Source: Reyranella humidisoli (GTDB lineage: Bacteria > Pseudomonadota > Alphaproteobacteria > Reyranellales > Reyranellaceae). Taken from it: a DNA stretch of 64,000 bases. The stretch covers positions 992,001 through 1,056,000 of the forward strand of contig NZ_JAHOPB010000001.1 in the NCBI RefSeq assembly GCF_019039055.1. Reading direction: 5' to 3'. The notes beneath the pieces were generated by a model, which saw only the letters and a list, made by a program, of their open reading frames with translations, did no database searches and was not told the origin of the DNA. The first letter of the stretch is position 1; every line of letters starts with the position of its first letter. Positions 33,273-42,573 of this stretch are shown one piece after another. The position numbers and the translations under genes were made by a program.

Positions 33273-33754
33273 ACCCCTCGCGCGGTCTTGCCGAACACCG
33301 AAGGCGGCACGGCGCGGTTCACGACCTCGCGCAGCGCGAAGCTCGATTCGAGCCGGGCCACGCGCGGCAGGCGCGAAAGTTCGGTCCGGTGGATGCGCTC
33401 GAAATCCTCGATGTCGCGCGCCAGCACGATGACGACGTAGTCGTCGCTGCCCGACATCAGGAAGCAGCGCACGACCGAGGGACAGTCGAGGACGCCCGCC
33501 TCGAACGCCTTGAGCGCCTCGTCGCTCTGGCTGTCCAGGGTGATCCGCACCACCACCGTGGTGGCCAGCCCGAAGCGGCGGAGATCGAGGACGGCCTGGT
33601 AGCTCTGGATAAGACCGTTTTCCTCGAGCGCCCGCTGTCGCCGCGCCACCGCCGTGCTGGAAAGGCCGACGCGTGCGGCCAGTTCGACCTGGCTGACACG
33701 GGCATTCCCGGTCAACTCCGACAGGATGGTGGCGTCGATCTTGTCGATATCCAT
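33245..33754 (-). CDS. Lrp/AsnC family regulator, probably of ald
   Basis: 169 residues. The HTH is IDKIDATILSELTGNARVSQ with VGLSSTAVARRQRALEENG, and the RAM ligand-sensing domain follows (about 65–150). It diverges from ald with a 135-base gap, the standard arrangement for an Lrp-type activator of alanine dehydrogenase that senses alanine. The C-terminus (QRRRRAEA) overlaps the end of the EamA gene by 28 bases on the opposite strand. The start codon ATG at 33754 is clear. Confidence 0.88.
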   Translation of the reverse strand: MDIDKIDATILSELTGNARVSQVELAARVGLSSTAVARRQRALEENGLIQSYQAVLDLRRFGLATTVVVRITLDSQSDEALKAFEAGVLDCPSVVRCFLMSGSDDYVVIVLARDIEDFERIHRTELSRLPRVARLESSFALREVVNRAVPPSVFGKTARGVQRRRRAEA

Positions 33755-33889
33755 GTTTGCAATCCTGCGCGATTCTGCCTTTCAGCGTAGAGTTCAGGCG
33801 AGATCGACGCAATTCGCCTTCAGAATGCCGGGAAACGAACCCGCTTTCCTTGGTTTGATGGTCTCCGGAACAGCCTGGAGATTGCCCGC

Positions 33890-35005
33890 ATGCGCGTCGG
33901 TGTACCGAAGGAGATCAAGACCCACGAATATCGCGTCGGTCTGACGCCGGGCGCGGTCCGCGAATACGTCCATTCCCGCCATGAAGTCGTGGTCGAGACC
34001 GGCGCGGGCGCAGGGATCAACGCCAGCGACGAGGTCTATCGTGCGGCCGGCGCGCACATCGCCGCCACGGCGGGCGAGATCTTCGCGACGGCCGACATGA
34101 TCGTGAAGGTGAAGGAGCCGCAGCCCGGCGAATGGGTCCAGCTCCGCCCCGGCCAGATACTGTTCACCTATCTCCATCTCGCCGCCGATCCCGAGCAGGC
34201 GAAGGGCCTGATCGCCTCGGGCTGCACCGCCATCGCCTATGAGACCGTGACCGATCCTCGCGGCGGCCTGCCATTGCTGGCGCCGATGAGCGAGGTCGCG
34301 GGGCGTCTTTCCATCGAGGCGGCGGGCGGTGCCCTGCAGCGCCATCGCGGCGGGCGCGGCCTGTTGCTGGGCGGCGTGCCGGGCGTGCAGCCCGCCCATG
34401 TCGTCGTGCTGGGCGGCGGCGTTGTGGGCACGCATGCCGCGCGCATGGCGGCGGGCCTCGGCGCCGACGTCACGGTGCTCGACCGCTCGCTGCCGCGGCT
34501 GCGCGAACTCGACGAACTGTTCGGGGGCCGCGTGCGCACGCGCTACTCGACCCTTGCCGCGGTCGAACAGGAGGTCTTCGCGGCCGACGCGGTGATCGGC
34601 GCCGTGCTGGTGCCCGGCGCCAGCGCGCCGAAGCTGGTGACGAAGGCGATGCTGAAGTCGATGAAGCCGGGCTCGGTGATCGTCGACGTCGCCATCGACC
34701 AGGGCGGCTGCTTCGAAACCTCGCACGCGACGACCCACGCCCAGCCGACCTACGAGGTCGAGGGCATCATCCACTATTGCGTCGCCAATATGCCGGGCGC
34801 GGTGCCGCTGACCTCGAGCGAGGCGCTGAACAACGCCACGCTCCCCTTTGGTCTGGCACTCGCGGCCAGGGGCCTCGCCGCCGTCGCCGCGGACCCGCAC
34901 CTCCGCGCCGGCCTCAACATCCATCGCGGCCGCTTCACCCACAAGGCGGCCGCCGAAAGCCTCGGCTTGCCCTACGCACCGGCGGAGCAGGCGATCGCCG
35001 CGTAG
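33890..35005 (+). CDS. ald: Alanine dehydrogenase Ald
   Basis: 371 residues. The N-terminal [20 protein letters not shown], the central lysine/histidine region [10 protein letters not shown] and HLAADPEQA, and the NAD-binding [20 protein letters not shown] are all as expected for a functional enzyme. It interconverts L-alanine with pyruvate and ammonia. The ATG at 33890 follows GGAG with nine bases between. Regulation by the divergent Lrp-type gene is likely. The end is 51 bases before the convergent oxidoreductase. Confidence 0.94.
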   Translation: MRVGVPKEIKTHEYRVGLTPGAVREYVHSRHEVVVETGAGAGINASDEVYRAAGAHIAATAGEIFATADMIVKVKEPQPGEWVQLRPGQILFTYLHLAADPEQAKGLIASGCTAIAYETVTDPRGGLPLLAPMSEVAGRLSIEAAGGALQRHRGGRGLLLGGVPGVQPAHVVVLGGGVVGTHAARMAAGLGADVTVLDRSLPRLRELDELFGGRVRTRYSTLAAVEQEVFAADAVIGAVLVPGASAPKLVTKAMLKSMKPGSVIVDVAIDQGGCFETSHATTHAQPTYEVEGIIHYCVANMPGAVPLTSSEALNNATLPFGLALAARGLAAVAADPHLRAGLNIHRGRFTHKAAAESLGLPYAPAEQAIAA

Positions 35006-35056
35006 TCTTTCACTGTCCTCTCCCCCACTTCGTGGCGGAGAGGACTTAGGAGACGG

Positions 35057-36034
35057 TCAGGCGTGCTCGACGCTCACGACCACGCTGCCGCGTTTGCGGC
35101 CGGTTTCGACGTAGGCGTGCGCTTCGGGCATTTGCGCGAAGCGGTAGCGGCGATCGATCACGGGCTTCAGCGCGCCGGCTTCGGCTAGGGCGGCGATCTC
35201 CGGTATGTCGCCGGCCCGTTCCTCGGCAGGGCCGGCGATGACCCGCCGGCTTCCGGTCAACGGCGCCCACACCGACGCCAGCATCTCCGGCAGGCCCGCC
35301 GCCACGGCGAGCAGCCGGCCCTTGTCCTTGAGGATACGCATGCAGCGCGCGACCGGCGTCTTGCCGACCGTGTCGACGACGATGTCGTAGGTCTCGCCCC
35401 GCGCCGTGAAGTCCTCGCGCGTGTAGTCGATCACCCGGTCGGCGCCGAGCGAAGCGACGAGCGCCAGGTTGTTCGTGCTGGTCACACCCGTCACCTGGGC
35501 GCCGAAATGCTTCGCGAGCTGGACCATGGCGCTGCCGACACCGCCGGACGCACCGATCACCAGCACTGCCTCACCCGCCTTGATCTTTGCCTTGCGCAGG
35601 TAATGCAGCGAGGTCGAAGCGCCGAACGGCAGAGACGCCGCCTCCTCGAACGACAGGTTTGCGGGTTTGCGCGCGATGCGCCCGTCCTCGGGCATCGTTC
35701 GGTACTGCGCATGGCAACCCATCGCGCCGCCGGGAAAGCCGAACACCTCGTCGCCGACCCGAAAGCGCGTGACGTGCTTGCCGACGGACTCGATCGTCCC
35801 GGCCATCTCGGAGCCCATGATGGGCTGGCGGGGCCGCGTGAAGCCGATGGCGAGACGCGCCACCAGCCCGAGGCCGGTGGGCACGTGCAGCGTGCGCACG
35901 CGCCAGTCGCCCGAGGTGACCGTCGTGGCGTGGATCCTGACGAGCACCTCGTTGTCCCGCGGCACGGGCTTCGGCACCTCGGCAAGCTCGACGACATCGG
36001 GACCGCCGTAGCGGCGGTAGACGAAGGCTTTCAT
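35057..36034 (-). CDS. Zinc-independent quinone oxidoreductase / MDR family alcohol dehydrogenase
   Basis: 325 residues of the medium-chain dehydrogenase superfamily. GATTVTSGDWRVR-like and GSEMAGTIESVGK motifs are in the catalytic domain. The nucleotide-binding motif is ASGGVGSAMVQLAKHFGA. The cysteines and histidine for the catalytic and structural zinc are absent, so it belongs with the quinone oxidoreductase/NADP-dependent reductases. The role is unknown; detoxification of enones or quinones is common for the family. The 250 bases before its start hold a family C repeat. Confidence 0.83.
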   Translation of the reverse strand: MKAFVYRRYGGPDVVELAEVPKPVPRDNEVLVRIHATTVTSGDWRVRTLHVPTGLGLVARLAIGFTRPRQPIMGSEMAGTIESVGKHVTRFRVGDEVFGFPGGAMGCHAQYRTMPEDGRIARKPANLSFEEAASLPFGASTSLHYLRKAKIKAGEAVLVIGASGGVGSAMVQLAKHFGAQVTGVTSTNNLALVASLGADRVIDYTREDFTARGETYDIVVDTVGKTPVARCMRILKDKGRLLAVAAGLPEMLASVWAPLTGSRRVIAGPAEERAGDIPEIAALAEAGALKPVIDRRYRFAQMPEAHAYVETGRKRGSVVVSVEHA

Positions 36035-36093
36035 GGTCTGGCGCTCTAACGTCCTCTCCGCCAGGCAGTGGGCAGGGCTATCTCATGTGAGGT

Positions 36094-36194
36094 AAGGGTC
36101 CCTCGCTTACGCTCGGGATGACACCGCTTGTTCGATCAGCGCACTGCGCAAATCCCAACAGAATTGTCATCCCGAGCCTAAGCGAGGGACCTTT
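36094..36194. repeat. Intergenic palindromic repeat, family C, copy 3
   Basis: AAGGGTCCCTCGCTTACGCTC-GGGATGACACCG is repeated in reverse as TTGTCATCCCGAG-CCTAAGCGAGGGACCTTT, around a centre containing GCGCACTGCGCAAATCCCAA, close to that of copy 1. It lies between the start of the oxidoreductase gene and the end of the M20 peptidase gene. Confidence 0.88.
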
Positions 36195-36283
36195 CGCCTT
36201 CCTCTGAACACCAACCATCACGGCCTTCTGAGACATGTGCGATGGCCCTGCCCACTCCGTAGCGAGAGGGTGCTTGAGGTGGA

Positions 36284-37564
36284 TCAGACTTTCTCCAGCC
36301 CACACCATTCGGCGATGAACAGCGCCGTCGACTGGGTGATCTTGCGGATCGATTCGATGTTCACCCTCTCGTCGAAGCCGTGGACGTCGTCCGACTGCGG
36401 CCCGTAGACCAGCGCCGGCAGGCCGGCATAGAGGCCGAAGAAACGGGCATCGGTCGTACCGGTCGTGCGCCGGTCGTCGAGTTCCGCGCCGAACACCGTC
36501 TTGTGCGCGTCCGCGAGGATGTCGCGCACATGCTCGTGGTTCTTGAGCACATAGGGCTCGGCCTGAAAGCCTTCCCAGCTCACGGTCGGCAGGTTGTTGC
36601 CGAGGAAGGGATCGTTGGCCGCGGCCTGGCGGATCGTGTCCTCGACCTCCTGCCGGCACTCCTTGAGCGTCTGCGTCGGCAGCACGCCCACGCGCATGTC
36701 GAAGGTGCACCAGGACGGCACCGAGCTCGCCCAGTCGCCGCCGGCGATCTTGCCGACGTTGAAGTTCACCGGATGATGATGGTCGCAGTAATGCTTGTCG
36801 TGGACCTTGAGCGCGTTCCACTTCTTCTCGAGTTCGCGCAACTGCTGGATCAGGCGATAGGCGGACTCGATCGCGTTCGAGCCGGCATCGGCCTTGTAGA
36901 CATGGACCGGATGGCCGGTGACCTTGACCTGGAACCACATCACGCCGACCTGCGAGACGGTGAGCGTGCAGCCCGAGGGCTCGGGGATCAGCGCCGCCTC
37001 GGCGCGATAGCCGCGCTGCAGGCAGGCCAGCGCGCCGTTGCCCGTGCACTCCTCCTCGACCACCGACTGCTGGTAGACGTCGGCCGCCGGCATGTAGCCA
37101 AGCGCGCGCAGGGCCCGCAGGGCGAAGACGTTCAGGATCAGCCCGGCCTTCATGTCGCCCGAGCCGCGGCCGTACATCCAGCCGTCCTTGACGTAGGCGT
37201 CGTAGGGATTGCGCGTCCACATCTCGTGCGGCCCCTCGGGCACCACGTCGATGTGTCCGTTGAGGATCAGCGAGCGGCCCTTCGGGTTCGACGGCCGCCA
37301 GGCACCAACGACGTTCCAGGCATCGTCATAGTCCAGCGAGTGCGGCGAGTAGCCCGGCAGGTGCTTCAGGTCGTCGATCTTGACCTGCCAGCGGTCGATG
37401 CCGAGCCCGTCCTCCTTGAACAGGCGCGCCATCATGTCCTGCGCGGGCGCTTCCTGGAAACGGGTGGAGGGAATGCGGACCAGATCGGCCAGCACGTTGG
37501 TCTGATCGTCGAAGCGACGATCGACTTCGTCCATGATTTTGGTCTTGAGCGATGATTCGAGCAT
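36284..37564 (-). CDS. M20 family metallopeptidase (ArgE/DapE-like)
   Basis: 426 residues. Metal-binding motifs are visible: NGHIDVVPEG, GRGSGDMKAG and VVEEECTGNG with the catalytic glutamates; a dimerisation domain (about 200–320) is inserted as usual. It hydrolyses N-acyl amino acids or small peptides, substrate unassigned. The ATG at 37564 starts MLESSLKT; there is no strong ribosome binding site, and an ATG at 37534 (MDEVDRRF) is an alternative. It diverges from the acyl-CoA synthetase gene with a 59-base gap. Confidence 0.87.
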   Translation of the reverse strand: MLESSLKTKIMDEVDRRFDDQTNVLADLVRIPSTRFQEAPAQDMMARLFKEDGLGIDRWQVKIDDLKHLPGYSPHSLDYDDAWNVVGAWRPSNPKGRSLILNGHIDVVPEGPHEMWTRNPYDAYVKDGWMYGRGSGDMKAGLILNVFALRALRALGYMPAADVYQQSVVEEECTGNGALACLQRGYRAEAALIPEPSGCTLTVSQVGVMWFQVKVTGHPVHVYKADAGSNAIESAYRLIQQLRELEKKWNALKVHDKHYCDHHHPVNFNVGKIAGGDWASSVPSWCTFDMRVGVLPTQTLKECRQEVEDTIRQAAANDPFLGNNLPTVSWEGFQAEPYVLKNHEHVRDILADAHKTVFGAELDDRRTTGTTDARFFGLYAGLPALVYGPQSDDVHGFDERVNIESIRKITQSTALFIAEWCGLEKV

Positions 37565-37623
37565 GCGCGGACTTTGGCGTAGCCCCGGTACGGCGTCTAT
37601 AGTTACGGGCGGAGGAAACAAAG

Positions 37624-39183
37624 ATGTACCCGGGCAAACACGCGACGCAGGCGTCCCATCCTGCGGTGATCATGGCCGGCAGCGGCGAGACCGTGACCTA
37701 CGGCGAACTGGAAGCGCGCAGCAACCGGCTGGCGCACCTGCTGCGGGCACACGGCATCGAGCGGCTCGACCACTATTCGATCTACATGGAGAACAACGCA
37801 CGCTACGTGGAGTGCTGCACCGCGGGTGAACGCACCGGCACCTACTACACCTGCGTGAACTCGTTCCTGACGGCCGACGAGCTGGCCTACATCCTGAACA
37901 ACAGCACTTCGAAAGTGCTCATCACCTCGCAGGCCAAGCGGGACGTGGCCCTCGCCGCCCTGCCGCAATGCCCGGGACTCGAACTTTGTATCGTCGTCGA
38001 CGGACCCGGCGCCGAATCGAAGGGCGGAACGAGGATCGTCAACCTGGAAGAGGCGACCGCCGGCTTGCCCGATACGCCGATCGCCGACGAGTCGCTGGGC
38101 ACGGCGATGCTCTATTCGTCCGGCACGACGGGGCGACCGAAGGGCATCGTGCGGCCGCTGGCCGAACAGCCGCCGTCGCAGCTCCTGCCGATCTTCTCCT
38201 TCCTGCTGAAGCTCTGGCAGTACCGCGAGGGCATGATCTATCTCTCGCCGGCGCCGCTCTATCACTCGGCGCCGCAGGCGGCGGTGAACCTCGCGATCCG
38301 CATGGGCGGCACCGTGATCGTCATGGAACGCTTCGATGCCGAGCATTACCTCCAGCTCCTCGAGAAATACCGCGTCACGCACAGCCAGCTGGTGCCGACC
38401 ATGTTCTCGCGCCTGCTCAAGCTGCCAGAGGAAACGCGCACGCGGTACGACCTCGGTTCGCTGGAGATCGCCATCCATGCGGCGGCGCCCTGCCCCGTCC
38501 AGGTGAAGGAACAGATGATCGAATGGTGGGGGCCGATCATCCACGAATATTACGGCGCCACCGAGGGGCTGGGCTTCACCGCCTGCAACTCCGAGGAATG
38601 GCTGGCGCACAAGGGCACGGTGGGCCGCGTCCTGCTGGGCGAGCTGCACGTGCTGGACGACGACATGAAGCCGCTCCCCTCCGGCACGCCCGGCACCCTG
38701 TGGTTCAAGACCGCGACGCCCTTCGAGTATTTCAATGACCCCGGCAAGACGCGCGAGGCGCGCTCCGAGGACGGCACGATGAGCACGGTCGGCGACGTGG
38801 GTTATGTCGACGCCGACGGCTATCTCCACCTGACCGACCGGGCGACCTTCATGATCATCTCCGGTGGCGTGAACATCTATCCGCAGGAATGCGAGAACCT
38901 GCTGATCACCCATCCGAAGGTGGCCGATGCGGCGGTGTTCGGCGTGCCCAATGCCGATCTCGGCGAGGAGGTGAAGGCGGTCGTCCAGCTCATGCCGGGC
39001 GTGCCGAAGAATGCCGCCACCGCCGAGGAACTGATCACCTTCTGCGGCCAGCACCTCGCACGCCAGAAGGTGCCGCGCTCCGTCGATTTCGAGGACGAGC
39101 TGCCGCGCCTGCCGACCGGCAAGCTCTACAAGCGCCTGCTGCGCGACCGTTACTGGGGCGACAAGAAGAGCCGCATCGTCTGA
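37624..39183 (+). CDS. AMP-dependent acyl-CoA synthetase
   Basis: 519 residues of the ANL superfamily. The phosphate-binding loop MLYSSGTTGRPKG is near residue 160, YYGATEGLG near 310, and the hinge/adenylation motif GDVGYVDADGYLHLTDR near 390. The C-terminal lysine region is RLPTGKLYKRLLRDRYW. It activates a carboxylic acid to its CoA thioester; the chain length or aromatic nature of the substrate is not evident. The ATG at 37624 follows GGAGGAAAC. It faces away from the M20 gene, so a shared control region of 59 bases is likely. Confidence 0.88.
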   Translation: MYPGKHATQASHPAVIMAGSGETVTYGELEARSNRLAHLLRAHGIERLDHYSIYMENNARYVECCTAGERTGTYYTCVNSFLTADELAYILNNSTSKVLITSQAKRDVALAALPQCPGLELCIVVDGPGAESKGGTRIVNLEEATAGLPDTPIADESLGTAMLYSSGTTGRPKGIVRPLAEQPPSQLLPIFSFLLKLWQYREGMIYLSPAPLYHSAPQAAVNLAIRMGGTVIVMERFDAEHYLQLLEKYRVTHSQLVPTMFSRLLKLPEETRTRYDLGSLEIAIHAAAPCPVQVKEQMIEWWGPIIHEYYGATEGLGFTACNSEEWLAHKGTVGRVLLGELHVLDDDMKPLPSGTPGTLWFKTATPFEYFNDPGKTREARSEDGTMSTVGDVGYVDADGYLHLTDRATFMIISGGVNIYPQECENLLITHPKVADAAVFGVPNADLGEEVKAVVQLMPGVPKNAATAEELITFCGQHLARQKVPRSVDFEDELPRLPTGKLYKRLLRDRYWGDKKSRIV

Positions 39184-39218
39184 TCCCGGAGTCCTTCCAT
39201 CTCACATTGAACCACTCA

Positions 39219-39379
39219 CCTCATCCTGAGAGGCCGACCGGAAATGAATTGAGTCGATTCAAACACGTACCTAATCCTGAGGAGGCCCGAAGGGCCGTCT
39301 CGAAGGATGGGCAACAGGCAAGGTGCGCGTGCCCACCCTTCGAGACACGCTCCTGCGGAGCGTTCCTCAGGGTGAGGTC
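39219..39379. repeat. Intergenic palindromic repeat, family A, copy 3 (composite)
   Basis: The usual parts are present (CTAATCCTGAGGAGGCCC, CGTCTCGAAGGATGGGC, GCCCACCCTTCGAGACACGC, GTTCCTCAGGGTGAGGT). A partial extra arm precedes them: CCTCATCCTGAG at 39219 followed by 35 unrelated bases. It looks like a full copy joined to a truncated second one. It lies between the acyl-CoA synthetase and the convergent efflux permease. Confidence 0.82.
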
Positions 39380-39422
39380 AGTGTTGGAATGCTCGGCTCG
39401 ATTAAATCTTGCCCGAGACGCC

Positions 39423-40997
39423 CTAGCCGCGCGACCGGCGCTGCGAACGCGACAGCATCGCCGCGGGGATCAGGGCAGCCAGCGCCACGACGCCCACCAC
39501 GATGAAGGTATCGGAGAAGGCCATGATCTGGGCCTTGCTCTGCACGATCGTCGCCAGGTAGTCGATCGCGCCGGCCTTCTGTTGCTGATGCGGCAGTCCG
39601 CCGCGCTGCAGGAGCTGCTCGATCTGCGTCAGCATCCGTTCGGTCGTGCGGTTGCCCCAGTCCTGCGTGGCCGTCAGCGCGTCGGCATGGAAGCGCGTGC
39701 GGATCTCGAAAAAGGCGACCATCAGGTTGATGCCGAACGCGCCGCCGAGCTGGCGCATGAAGTTGGCGACGCCCGAACCCTGGCGCACCTTGTCGGCCGG
39801 CAGCGCCTTCAATGACGAAGCATTGAGGCTCGGATTGATGAAGCCCAGGCCCAGCCGCGACACCATCACCATGCTGACCAGCGTCCAGAACGTGGTGTCC
39901 ACGTCGGCGGCCGTCATCCAGGCGAAGCCCAGCGCGAACAGCAGCAGCCCACCGATGATCATGGTCGAGGCCGGCATGGCGTCCGAGAGGCGCCCCGCGA
40001 GCGGGAAGATAAAGGCCAGCATGATGCCCGCCGGCATCATCATCAGCCCGGCCAGCAAGGGCGTGAAGCCGATGATAGTCTGCACGAAGACCGGGATGAT
40101 GTAGGTCGAGCCCATCATGCCGGCACCGAAGATGAAGGCAATGAGGGCCGCGGCGGAGAATTCGACGTTGCCGAAGATGCGCACGTCGAGCAGCGCGCGC
40201 GGCGTGTAGAGCTCCCAGCAGACGAAGGCCACCGTGGCCACGGCGCCGAGGACCAGCCGGAACACGATGGCATCAGAGCCCCAGCCCTCGCGCTGGCCGT
40301 CGGCGATGCCGGTCATGAGACCGAACAGCGCCGTGCAGAGGAGCGCGAAGCCCAGCCAGTCGAAGGGCGGAACCACCTTCGGGATCGGCCGGTGCGGCAT
40401 GAACACGAGGCCCATCACGGCGGCGACGACGCAGAAGGGCAGAGAGATGAAAAAGACGTAACGCCAGGAGAAGTATTCGATCATCAGCCCGCCCAGGGTC
40501 GGGCCGATCGCCGGCGCGAACACGACGCCGAGGCCGAACACGCCCATCGCCATGCCGCGGCGCTCCGGCGGAAACACCGTGAAGATGGTGGCCATGACCA
40601 GCGGCTGGGCGACGCCGGCGCTGAAGCCCTGCAGCACGCGGGCGAAGATCAGCGCATCCTCGGTCGGCGCCATGCCGCCCATCAGCGCGCCCACCGAGAA
40701 GAAGAACAGCGCCCCCACGAAGGTCCGGCGCTCGCCCAGGATGCCGCTCAGCCAGGCGTTGATCAGCATGCCGGCGGTCATCGTCGCCATGTAGGCCGAC
40801 GACATCCACTGCGCCTTGTCCTGGCCGATGCCGAAGGCGCCCATGACGTCGGGCACCGCGACGTTGACCGTGGTCATCGCCAGCACCATCGACACCACAC
40901 CCATCATGCCGGTGATGGTGACCAGCCAGCGATACGAAGGCCCGTAGCGCTCGGTGAGCGCCGCGGCCGTCTGCAGGGGAACGGCGGCGGTCGTCAT
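39423..40997 (-). CDS. emrB: EmrB/QacA-type MFS drug efflux permease
   Basis: 524 residues with about 14 membrane segments (DHA2 family). The N-terminal motif region VPDVMGAFGIG and SSAYMATMTAGMLINAW, and the motif GPTLGGLMIEYFSWRY, are typical of EmrB. It should export toxic compounds by proton antiport, with the EmrA adaptor encoded upstream. Start ATG 40997. The gap to emrA holds a family B repeat. No outer membrane TolC gene or local regulator is adjacent. Confidence 0.9.
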   Translation of the reverse strand: MTTAAVPLQTAAALTERYGPSYRWLVTITGMMGVVSMVLAMTTVNVAVPDVMGAFGIGQDKAQWMSSAYMATMTAGMLINAWLSGILGERRTFVGALFFFSVGALMGGMAPTEDALIFARVLQGFSAGVAQPLVMATIFTVFPPERRGMAMGVFGLGVVFAPAIGPTLGGLMIEYFSWRYVFFISLPFCVVAAVMGLVFMPHRPIPKVVPPFDWLGFALLCTALFGLMTGIADGQREGWGSDAIVFRLVLGAVATVAFVCWELYTPRALLDVRIFGNVEFSAAALIAFIFGAGMMGSTYIIPVFVQTIIGFTPLLAGLMMMPAGIMLAFIFPLAGRLSDAMPASTMIIGGLLLFALGFAWMTAADVDTTFWTLVSMVMVSRLGLGFINPSLNASSLKALPADKVRQGSGVANFMRQLGGAFGINLMVAFFEIRTRFHADALTATQDWGNRTTERMLTQIEQLLQRGGLPHQQQKAGAIDYLATIVQSKAQIMAFSDTFIVVGVVALAALIPAAMLSRSQRRSRG

Positions 40998-41024
40998 GCT
41001 GCCGGGGATGTCGTCACGCGACGA

Positions 41025-41144
41025 TCATGACCCCATCGCCCCGTAAGACGGGGCACTTCCCCATTTGAATGGGCAAGAAAGCATTCGAGTGCCTCCCCAT
41101 TCAAATGGGGAGGTGTCGGCGTCTTCGCCGACGGAGGGGTCATG
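41025..41144. repeat. Intergenic palindromic repeat, family B, copy 3
   Basis: The element begins with ATCATGACCCCATCGCC and CTTCCCCATTTGAATGGGC, then a 17-base spacer, then CCTCCCCATTCAAATGGGGAGG, TCGGCGTCTTCGCCGACGG and AGGGGTCAT. The half-element order is the reverse of copies 1 and 2. It lies in the emrA–emrB gap, so it is inside a transcript. Confidence 0.86.
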
Positions 41145-41147
41145 GCC

Positions 41148-42326
41148 CTACCGAATATCAATTTCGACTTCGACCATCATGCCGGGCGTGAGCGGCTTCG
41201 GCATCTGGACCATGTCGATCTTGACCGGCATTCGCTGGGTGATCTTGGTGAAATTGCCTGAGGGATTGGGCGTCGGCAGCAGCGCGAAGCGCGCCGTCGT
41301 GGCGCTGCCGATGCGTGCCACGCGGCCCACGAACGTGTCGTTGGGATAGGCGTCGACCGAGACGCGCACCGTCTGGCCGAGCTTCAGCTTGCCGATCTGC
41401 GTCTCCTTGATGTTGGCCTCGACCCAGACCTCGTCGGGATTGTGCAGCAGCAGGATGCGCTGGCCCGCCGCCACATATTCGCCCGGCAGCGTGAAGGTGC
41501 GGTCGATCACGGCCGGGATCGGGCTCTTGATCGTGCGGTCCTCGACATCGACCTGCTGCTGGCGCATCTGCGCCGCCAGCACCGCCACCTGGTGGGTCAG
41601 CGCCTCGATCTGGGCGTCGATCACGCCGAGCCGATCATGGCCCACTTTCGCTTCAGCCAGGCTACCCTCGGCCTGCTCATGCTCGGCCTGGAGCTGCAGG
41701 ATCTGGATCTCGAGCTTCGTCACCAGCGCCTGCGCCACCTGGAGTTGCCGCTCGTTGACGACACGGCTGGCGAACAGCGTCTTGCTGCGGTCGAGCTCCA
41801 GCTTGGCGAAATCGAGATCGGCGCGCAGGGCGGCCAGCGCCTTCTCGCGGACCGTGATGATGGACGTGCGCGTGCGCATCGAGGCATCGGCCTGGTTCTG
41901 ATCGAGCTTGCGCTCGGCGCGCAGCCGCGCCCGCTCCACCCGCACGCCTTCGATCTGCGCTTTCAGGCCATCGACCCGCAGCTTGGCCGCGCGGTCGTCG
42001 ATCCTGACCAGCGTCTGGCCCGCCTCGACCCTCTGGCCCTCGCGCACCGCGAGGTCGACGATCCAGCCCTCGGCGCGGCTCGACACCGTCACGATGTCGG
42101 CGGTCACTCGGGCGTCGTACTCGTAGACATGCGTCAGCCGCAGATGGAGTTCTCGGCCGCCATAGATCAGCGCGCAGAGCAGCACCAGGCCGACGGCGAT
42201 GAAGCGCGGTCGCAGAAGGACGCGGACGAGGCCGGACGCCCGACTCACACGCTCGCGCGGCATCACGCCGATCGCGGGGGAGGCAGGAGACGATTTCAGG
42301 GCGGGCGGCGGCACCGACTGATCCAC
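41148..42326 (-). CDS. emrA: EmrA/HlyD-type membrane fusion protein
   Basis: 392 residues. A short cytoplasmic N-terminus is followed by one membrane segment (FIAVGLVLLCALIYG, about 47–61). The periplasmic part has a lipoyl/biotinyl-like domain around a long coiled coil (about 115–220), then a beta-barrel domain with PAVIDRTFTLPGEYVAAGQ. It links the EmrB pump to an outer membrane channel. The gene precedes emrB in transcription order. Upstream, 42327–42573 is a divergent promoter region with no other gene evident. Confidence 0.9.
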   Translation of the reverse strand: MDQSVPPPALKSSPASPAIGVMPRERVSRASGLVRVLLRPRFIAVGLVLLCALIYGGRELHLRLTHVYEYDARVTADIVTVSSRAEGWIVDLAVREGQRVEAGQTLVRIDDRAAKLRVDGLKAQIEGVRVERARLRAERKLDQNQADASMRTRTSIITVREKALAALRADLDFAKLELDRSKTLFASRVVNERQLQVAQALVTKLEIQILQLQAEHEQAEGSLAEAKVGHDRLGVIDAQIEALTHQVAVLAAQMRQQQVDVEDRTIKSPIPAVIDRTFTLPGEYVAAGQRILLLHNPDEVWVEANIKETQIGKLKLGQTVRVSVDAYPNDTFVGRVARIGSATTARFALLPTPNPSGNFTKITQRMPVKIDMVQMPKPLTPGMMVEVEIDIR

Positions 42327-42573
42327 GACTTACCGTGCCGTTCTCAACCGGGGATTCGCGCTGCTGTCATGAAAAAAGCATACGGCCGAAACAATCGGCG
42401 GGCCAACGATCTTCACGCGGGAAGCCGACAGGCTGCACCGCGCCGGACGCATGACGGCTCGCCGTTCCGCATCCGTGCTCGCCGCCCTTGCCAAAACGGA
42501 CCGTCGGGCGGACGCTGGAAAGACAGCCTGCCCGTCGCCATTCGCAGAGCAAAAATCCAACCAGGACCGCCCC

